Positions 6,912-10,416 of a DNA stretch of 10,416 nt are shown piece by piece. This DNA is from Spirochaetaceae bacterium. GTDB lineage: Bacteria > Spirochaetota > Spirochaetia > Treponematales > Breznakiellaceae. Position numbers and translations under genes: made by a program. Where the stretch lies: contig JAITKD010000066.1 of NCBI GenBank assembly GCA_031278575.1, positions 1 to 10,416 of the forward strand, given 5' to 3'. Each line of letters begins with the position of its first letter. Positions within the stretch are counted from its first letter, which is position 1. The notes beneath the pieces were generated by a model, which was not told where the DNA came from, did not search any database, and saw only the letters and a list, made by a program, of their open reading frames with translations.

Positions 6912-7049
6912 CGCCTAAGCCCGCGTGCGGGCGGCGCGGGGTTGGAGCGAGGGGGAGCAGCGGCAAAAAAGGCTTTTTATGGGGCAAAAAACCCGCGCGT
7001 TTTGGAATCCCGGCGCTCCCCCTTCGTAACTTGTTGACCGGGTTAGGCG
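6912..7049. repeat. nested inverted-repeat element between convergent operons
   Basis: Outer arms: 6912-6923 pairs with 7039-7049 over 11 bp with G6919 bulged. Middle arms: 6948-6958 (CGAGGGGGAGC) pairs with 7015-7026 over 11 bp with T7024 bulged. A short perfect palindrome, GCCCGC-GT-GCGGGC (6919-6932), overlaps the left outer arm. The core holds A and T runs. The element lies between the ends of arfB (+) and purF (-), and no other clear terminator is seen there, so it may stop transcription from both sides. It could also be a REP- or MITE-like repeat. Confidence 0.5.
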
Positions 7050-7063
7050 TTCCGGCCAATCCA

Positions 7064-7079
7064 GCCTTCACGGGAAGGC
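7064..7079. terminator. hairpin just beyond the purF stop
   Basis: GCCTTC-ACGG-GAAGGC is a perfect 6-bp stem, 20 bp past the purF stop on the minus strand. No T-run follows, so it may protect the mRNA 3' end rather than terminate transcription alone. Confidence 0.3.
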
Positions 7080-7098
7080 CGCTTTCCATGCCCCAGGC

Positions 7099-8529
7099 TC
7101 ATTTTTTTATGCCGGTTTCCCCCGATACCGGTATGGGGTATTCCCCGGTAAAACAGCCCAGGCAATACCCCCGGGGGGGCCCTTCTTCGCGGAATCCTGA
7201 GTCCAGGGATTCCAGCAGGCCCTCCACGGAAATGAAGGCCAGGCTGTCCGCCCCCAGGGAAGCGCAGAGCTCCCCCACGCTGTTGCCGTTGCTGATCAGG
7301 TCCTTCCGGTGGGGGGTATCGATGCCGAAGTAGCAAGGGAACCGTACCGGGGGAGAACAGACCCGGATGTGTACCTCCCGGGCGCCGGCTTTTTTCAAGA
7401 TCGAAACCAGCCTCCTGCTGGTGGTTCCCCGGACAATGGAGTCGTCGATGAGGATCACCCGTTTGTCCCGGACTTCGCTTTGGATCACGTTGTGCTTTAC
7501 CGAAACCGCCCGTTCCCGGAGGGCTTGATCCGGGGCGATAAAGGTCCTGCCCACGTATTTGCTTTTGACGATTCCCAGGCCGAAGGGGGTGCCGGTGGCC
7601 TTGCCGTAACCCAGGGCCGCGGGGATCCCCGAATCGGGGACGCCGATGACCAGGTCCGCCGCCACCGCCGATTCCCTCCCCAGAATTTCCCCCGCCCGGA
7701 TCCGGGACCCGTATACGTCCACCCCGTCGATAACGCTGTCCGGCCGGGCAAAATAGACGTATTCAAAGGAACAGGCCGCCCGCCGGGTTTTTTCGCTAAA
7801 GGTAAAGGAGAGGACCTGATCCTTGTTGATGATCACCACTTCCCCGGGGTCCAGGTCCCGGACCAATTCCCCCCCCACCGAATCAATGGCGCAGGATTCG
7901 CTGGCCAGGATCCAGCCGCCGTTGATTTTTCCCAGGCACAGGGGCCGGATCCCGTTGGGGTCCCGGGCCCCCACCAGGGCGTCATCGGTCAGTACCGCCA
8001 GGGCATAGGAACCCTTGATGAATTTGATCGTGTCGGTCAGGGCCTTTTCCAGGCCTTTTTTGTAGTTTTTGGTGATGAGATTGACGATCACCTCACTGTC
8101 GCTGGAAGAGGTGAACCCCACCCCGGCGTCTTCCAGTAATTCCCGGACCACATCGGCGTTGGTCAGGGTACCGTTGTGGGCCACCGCGATGGAGCCCAGC
8201 TTAAAACGGCTGACAAAGGGCTGGGCGTTTTCGATGGAACTGGTTCCAAAGGTGGAATACCGTACATGCCCCAATCCGGCGGACCCCTTTATCTGGGACA
8301 AATGTTCCGGGGTAAAGACTTCCCCCACCAGCCCCATCCCCCGGCGACATTCGATGGCGTTATGGTAAACTGCGGCAATACCGGCGCTTTCCTGCCCCCG
8401 GTGCTGCAGGGAAAGCAGGCCGTAGTAGATCAGGGGAACCGCGTTTTTTTCGCTTTCCTGAAAAAAAACGCCGAAAATTCCACAGGCTTCTTTTAATTTG
8501 TCTGGTTTGTCGTCCATGTTGGTAACCAT
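7099..8529 (-). CDS. purF: amidophosphoribosyltransferase (glutamine PRPP amidotransferase)
   Basis: First committed enzyme of purine synthesis: PRPP plus glutamine gives phosphoribosylamine. From the ATG at 8529 it has 476 residues. An N-terminal glutaminase (Ntn) domain begins at ACGIFGV, with catalytic Cys16 exposed by removal of a propeptide. The C-terminal phosphoribosyltransferase domain has the PRPP motif VILIDDSIVRGTT (358-370). Cysteines at 253, 391, 456 and 459 match the four [4Fe-4S] ligands of the Bacillus subtilis-type enzyme, which loses activity in oxygen; this suits an anaerobe. The start is uncertain: ATG 8529 overlaps the purC stop as TGATG and suggests coupling, while ATG 8517 would give an 11-residue propeptide exactly as in B. 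subtilis. Neither has a strong ribosome site. It is the last gene of the purE-purC-purF operon. Confidence 0.95.
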   Translation of the reverse strand: MVTNMDDKPDKLKEACGIFGVFFQESEKNAVPLIYYGLLSLQHRGQESAGIAAVYHNAIECRRGMGLVGEVFTPEHLSQIKGSAGLGHVRYSTFGTSSIENAQPFVSRFKLGSIAVAHNGTLTNADVVRELLEDAGVGFTSSSDSEVIVNLITKNYKKGLEKALTDTIKFIKGSYALAVLTDDALVGARDPNGIRPLCLGKINGGWILASESCAIDSVGGELVRDLDPGEVVIINKDQVLSFTFSEKTRRAACSFEYVYFARPDSVIDGVDVYGSRIRAGEILGRESAVAADLVIGVPDSGIPAALGYGKATGTPFGLGIVKSKYVGRTFIAPDQALRERAVSVKHNVIQSEVRDKRVILIDDSIVRGTTSRRLVSILKKAGAREVHIRVCSPPVRFPCYFGIDTPHRKDLISNGNSVGELCASLGADSLAFISVEGLLESLDSGFREEGPPRGYCLGCFTGEYPIPVSGETGIKK

Positions 8530-9281
8530 CAGGAATCCATACGGTTCAGGATCTCGATATAGGCTTCCTTGACGTTTCCCAGATCCCGGCGGAAACGGTC
8601 CTTGTCGAGTTTTTCGTTGGTTTTGGCGTCCCAAAACCGGCAGGTGTCCGGGGAGATCTCATCGGCCAGTACCAGTTGTCCCGGAGAAGGACCGGTTTCC
8701 GTCCGGCCAAACTCCAGCTTAAAGTCGATGAGGCGGATCCCCCGTTTGAGAAAAAAGGCCGACAGGACCTGGTTGACCCTAAAGGTGATGGTTTTGATCT
8801 CCCCGATCTCCTCCAAAGTGGAGGCGCCGATGGCCGCCGCATGGTACTCGTTGATCAGGGGGTCCCCCAGGGCGTCGTCCTTGTAGGAAAGTTCAAAGAC
8901 CGTGGTCTTGAGGGGGGTCCCTTCGGCAAGGCCCAGCCGTTTTGCCATGGAACCCGCGGCGACGTTCCGGACGATTACCTCCAGGGGGATGATCCTGACC
9001 TTTTTGCATACCATGTCCCGGTCGGAGATCCGCTCGACAAAATGGGTGGATACCCCGGAGTTTTCCAGAAGTTCAAAGAGGGACGCGGCAATTTTATTGT
9101 TCAAAACCCCCTTGTCCGCTATTTGCCCCTTTTTTTCTCCGTTAAAAGCGGTGGCGTCGTCTTTATAATGGATAATAACCAGGTCGTCCCGGTTGGTGGC
9201 AAATACCTTTTTTGCCTTTCCTTCATACAGCGCCGGTCCCGGTTTTATTTCCCCCGGACCGGCCTCCCGGTTTTCACTCAT
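8529..9281 (-). CDS. purC: phosphoribosylaminoimidazole-succinocarboxamide synthase
   Basis: SAICAR synthetase: ATP-dependent joining of CAIR and aspartate in purine synthesis, in the cytoplasm. The 250 residues are close to the usual 235-260. Family motifs in order: [10 protein letters not shown] (18-27), [18 protein letters not shown] (41-58), RNVAAGS (105-111), LIDFKLEFG (184-192), [14 protein letters not shown] (205-218) and a [10 protein letters not shown] motif (227-235). The first 15 residues (acidic and Pro-rich) are an extension ahead of the core. The ATG at 9281 overlaps the purE stop as ATGA and has an excellent AAAGGAG (9289-9295, minus strand) at 7 nt, so this start is firm. It uses the CAIR made by PurE, encoded by the preceding gene. 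Confidence 0.97.
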   Translation of the reverse strand: MSENREAGPGEIKPGPALYEGKAKKVFATNRDDLVIIHYKDDATAFNGEKKGQIADKGVLNNKIAASLFELLENSGVSTHFVERISDRDMVCKKVRIIPLEVIVRNVAAGSMAKRLGLAEGTPLKTTVFELSYKDDALGDPLINEYHAAAIGASTLEEIGEIKTITFRVNQVLSAFFLKRGIRLIDFKLEFGRTETGPSPGQLVLADEISPDTCRFWDAKTNEKLDKDRFRRDLGNVKEAYIEILNRMDS

Positions 9282-9757
9282 AGGTCCACTCCTTTGTTGT
9301 CCCCGGCAAATTCAGCCTTCATTTCGGCCATGAACGCAACGAGCCGTTCCCGTAAGGCCGGGTACTTCAGGCCGAGGATACGGCAGGCGAGGTAGGCGGC
9401 GTTGGCCCCGTTATCCACCCCCACGGCGGCCACGGGGATGGGCTTGGGCATCTGGACTATGGAAAGGAGGGCGTCCAGGCCCCCAAGCCCCCCGGAGGCG
9501 ATGGGTACGCCGATCACCGGGATAAGGGTCAGGCTGGCGATAACCCCCGGCAGGTGGGCGGCCAGTCCCGCCCCGGCGATGATCACCTCGGTTCCCTCCG
9601 CTTCCAGCTTGGTCAGGGTCTCCTTCAACAGCTCCGGCGCCCGGTGGGCGGACAGGACGTGGGAAGAAAAGTCTACCCCCAGTTCCCGGAAAACATCGGC
9701 GGCCTTTTTCATAACGGCCTTATCTGACAGGGACCCAAAAATTATGGCGGCTTTCAT
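9278..9757 (-). CDS. purE: N5-carboxyaminoimidazole ribonucleotide mutase (PurE)
   Basis: Makes CAIR for purine synthesis. From the ATG at 9757 it has 159 residues, typical for bacterial PurE. Motifs: GSLSD (8-12, phosphate loop), SAHRAP (36-41, with catalytic His38), [11 protein letters not shown] (61-71) and a [12 protein letters not shown] stretch (93-104). AGAG-x-AAHLPG with SIVQMP is the class I signature (mutase, needs PurK to make N5-CAIR). Class II enzymes, such as the one reported for Treponema denticola, lack it; purK is not in this window. The ATG is chosen because homology starts at KAAIIFGS; a GTG at 9793 would add 12 unrelated residues and lies in a hairpin loop. There is no good ribosome site before the ATG. 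The leader is long and structured. purC follows with an ATGA overlap. Confidence 0.95.
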   Translation of the reverse strand: MKAAIIFGSLSDKAVMKKAADVFRELGVDFSSHVLSAHRAPELLKETLTKLEAEGTEVIIAGAGLAAHLPGVIASLTLIPVIGVPIASGGLGGLDALLSIVQMPKPIPVAAVGVDNGANAAYLACRILGLKYPALRERLVAFMAEMKAEFAGDNKGVDL

Positions 9758-9777
9758 CTCAGGGAAAAAATACCATG

Positions 9778-9866
9778 TTCCGGGGATGTACACAAGCCCC
9801 GGAAACCGGCGGCCGAAAAACCGGCGGGCTTAATTCCAAAACCCGGTTCGGGCGGATCTTCCGGGG
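9778..9866 (-). promoter_or_regulatory. purE leader with alternative hairpins (candidate attenuator)
   Basis: Read on the minus strand, arm A is CCCCGGAA (9859-9866), arm B is TTCCGGGG (9797-9804) and arm C is CCCCGGAA again (9778-9785). B can pair with A or C over 8 perfect bp, but not both. B:C closes an 11-nt loop and is followed, after 7 nt, by a six-T run (9765-9770) just before the purE ATG. A:B would enclose 54 nt holding small GC hairpins. The layout resembles terminator/antiterminator control, but the gap before the T-run weakens B:C as a terminator. No known purine riboswitch core is seen. Confidence 0.4.
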
Positions 9867-9893
9867 AAAATTCGTGTAATTGTACTAAAATTC

Positions 9894-9922
9894 ATTATAT
9901 CCTTGACTTTTCGCCGATAGAA
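9894..9922 (-). promoter_or_regulatory. predicted promoter of the purECF operon
   Basis: On the minus strand a perfect -10 TATAAT occupies 9894-9899, with a weak -35 TTCTAT (9917-9922) at 17 bp. The start is predicted near 9887, which leaves a leader of about 130 nt before purE. This promoter overlaps the divergent one for the PTS gene. Confidence 0.45.
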
Positions 9923-9931
9923 TTTTACACT
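9903..9931 (+). promoter_or_regulatory. predicted promoter giving a leaderless PTS IIA mRNA
   Basis: TTGACT (9903-9908, five of six consensus), 17 bp, then TACACT (9926-9931). The expected transcription start is about 9938 and the gene's ATG is 9939-9941. There is no Shine-Dalgarno sequence in front of the ATG. Confidence 0.55.
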
Positions 9932-9938
9932 ATACTAT

Positions 9939-10385
9939 ATGAACCTTAAGACAGTGCTTACAAAGGATACGATTGTTCTTCACCTTAAAGGGACTAAGAA
10001 AGAAGATATCATCAATGAACTGTTGGATATCTTGGTAAAGGCCGGCAAAATTCAGGACCGGGCGGCGGCGTTTTCCGCGGTAATGGAACGGGAACAGAAG
10101 ATGTCCACCGGTATGAAACATGGAATCGCCATACCCCACGGCAAAAGCGCCACCATCCATGACTTGGTGGCCTGTATTGGCATTGCCGATACCCCGATTG
10201 ATTTTGATTCTTTGGATCATGAACCCTGTAGGATTTTTATTATGACCCTTTCACCCCTTGAGAAAACCGGCCCCCACCTTCAATTTCTGGCGGAAATAAG
10301 CCTTATTTTTAAAAGTTCGGAAAAACGGAACGAAATTCTCAAGGCGCAAACCCCGGAAGAGATATTACACGCCCTTGCGGAATGA
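9939..10385 (+). CDS. ptsN: PTS EIIA protein, fructose/PtsN type
   Basis: A 148-residue single-domain EIIA of the fructose/nitrogen-PTS family. The phosphorylation site is GIAIPHGK (residues 62-69), with His67 as the phosphate acceptor. The start MNLKTVLTKDTIVLHLKGTKKEDII and the end HLQFLAEISLIF...EEILHAL are typical, and the length matches stand-alone PtsN proteins. No EIIB or EIIC domain is fused or adjacent, so a regulatory role is more likely than sugar transport; that is an inference. Spirochaetes are known to carry incomplete PTS systems of this kind. An in-frame TAG at 9918-9920 prevents any longer form, and ATG 9939 has no ribosome site. The last 31 bp of the window hold only a 6-bp inverted repeat (10389-10394 with 10405-10410). 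Confidence 0.9.
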   Translation: MNLKTVLTKDTIVLHLKGTKKEDIINELLDILVKAGKIQDRAAAFSAVMEREQKMSTGMKHGIAIPHGKSATIHDLVACIGIADTPIDFDSLDHEPCRIFIMTLSPLEKTGPHLQFLAEISLIFKSSEKRNEILKAQTPEEILHALAE

Positions 10386-10416
10386 TTTAACGGACAAAAC
10401 CTTCTCCGTTGCGTCT

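Noticed and set aside
6893..7333. 146-codon + strand ORF starting GTG after an AAGGAG
   Set aside because: The AAGGAG overlaps the GTG itself (no spacing), the first part reads through the palindromic element and the rest is antisense to purF. The translation is low-complexity Pro/Arg/Gly without a recognisable domain.
7309..8139. 276-codon + strand ORF, and other long antisense frames over purF, metK and DUF1538
   Set aside because: These are GC-rich shadow frames opposite well-recognised genes, with no family motifs or ribosome sites.
9758..9793. GTG 9793 as the purE start
   Set aside because: It adds 12 residues not seen in the family, and the codon falls in the loop of the B:C hairpin.
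1..10416. CRISPR array, IS element, prophage or toxin-antitoxin system
   Set aside because: No regularly spaced direct repeats, transposase or integrase motifs, or paired small toxin-like ORFs were found.

Overview
The window looks like chromosomal DNA from a spirochaete, most probably a Treponema-like species of the moderately GC-rich, insect-gut type. This is an inference from gene content (a DUF1538 membrane protein paired with a double PII-like protein, an orphan PTS IIA protein) and from the many G and C runs; no rRNA or other phylogenetic marker is present. There is no mobile-element gene, CRISPR array, tRNA or rRNA. The protein-coding content is mostly housekeeping, and the less ordinary material lies in the DUF1538/PII pair and in the intergenic regions.

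Left part (1-2534, + strand): a palindrome-rich upstream region, then a dihydrolipoyl dehydrogenase gene (lpdA) whose reading frame is broken three times although its catalytic and binding motifs are all still there, then an intact SorC-type sugar-binding regulator that overlaps it by ATGA. A 336-bp gap follows (2535-2870). It carries a good promoter leading straight into a run of hairpins (candidate small RNA) and a separate promoter for the next gene.

Middle part (2871-6845, + strand): a two-gene unit of a DUF1538 integral membrane protein with clear internal duplication and a tandem PII-domain protein overlapping it by 8 bp, ended by an intrinsic terminator. Next come metK (S-adenosylmethionine synthetase, TTG start) and, 6 bp later, arfB (ribosome rescue hydrolase). 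Between arfB and the convergent purF lies a nested inverted-repeat element (6912-7049).

Right part (7099-9757, - strand): a tightly overlapped purine operon, purE-purC-purF in transcription order. Its 130-nt leader has three arms that can form two mutually exclusive hairpins, a possible attenuator. Divergent from it is a PTS EIIA (PtsN-like) gene at 9939-10385. The two promoters overlap, and the PTS transcript is predicted to start at, or within a base or two of, its own ATG (leaderless).

Best candidates for something undescribed: the DUF1538/tandem-PII module (function unknown), the purE leader switch, the candidate RNA at 2624-2700, and the leaderless ptsN promoter. The RNA proposals rest on reading complementarity by eye, not on folding or comparative evidence.
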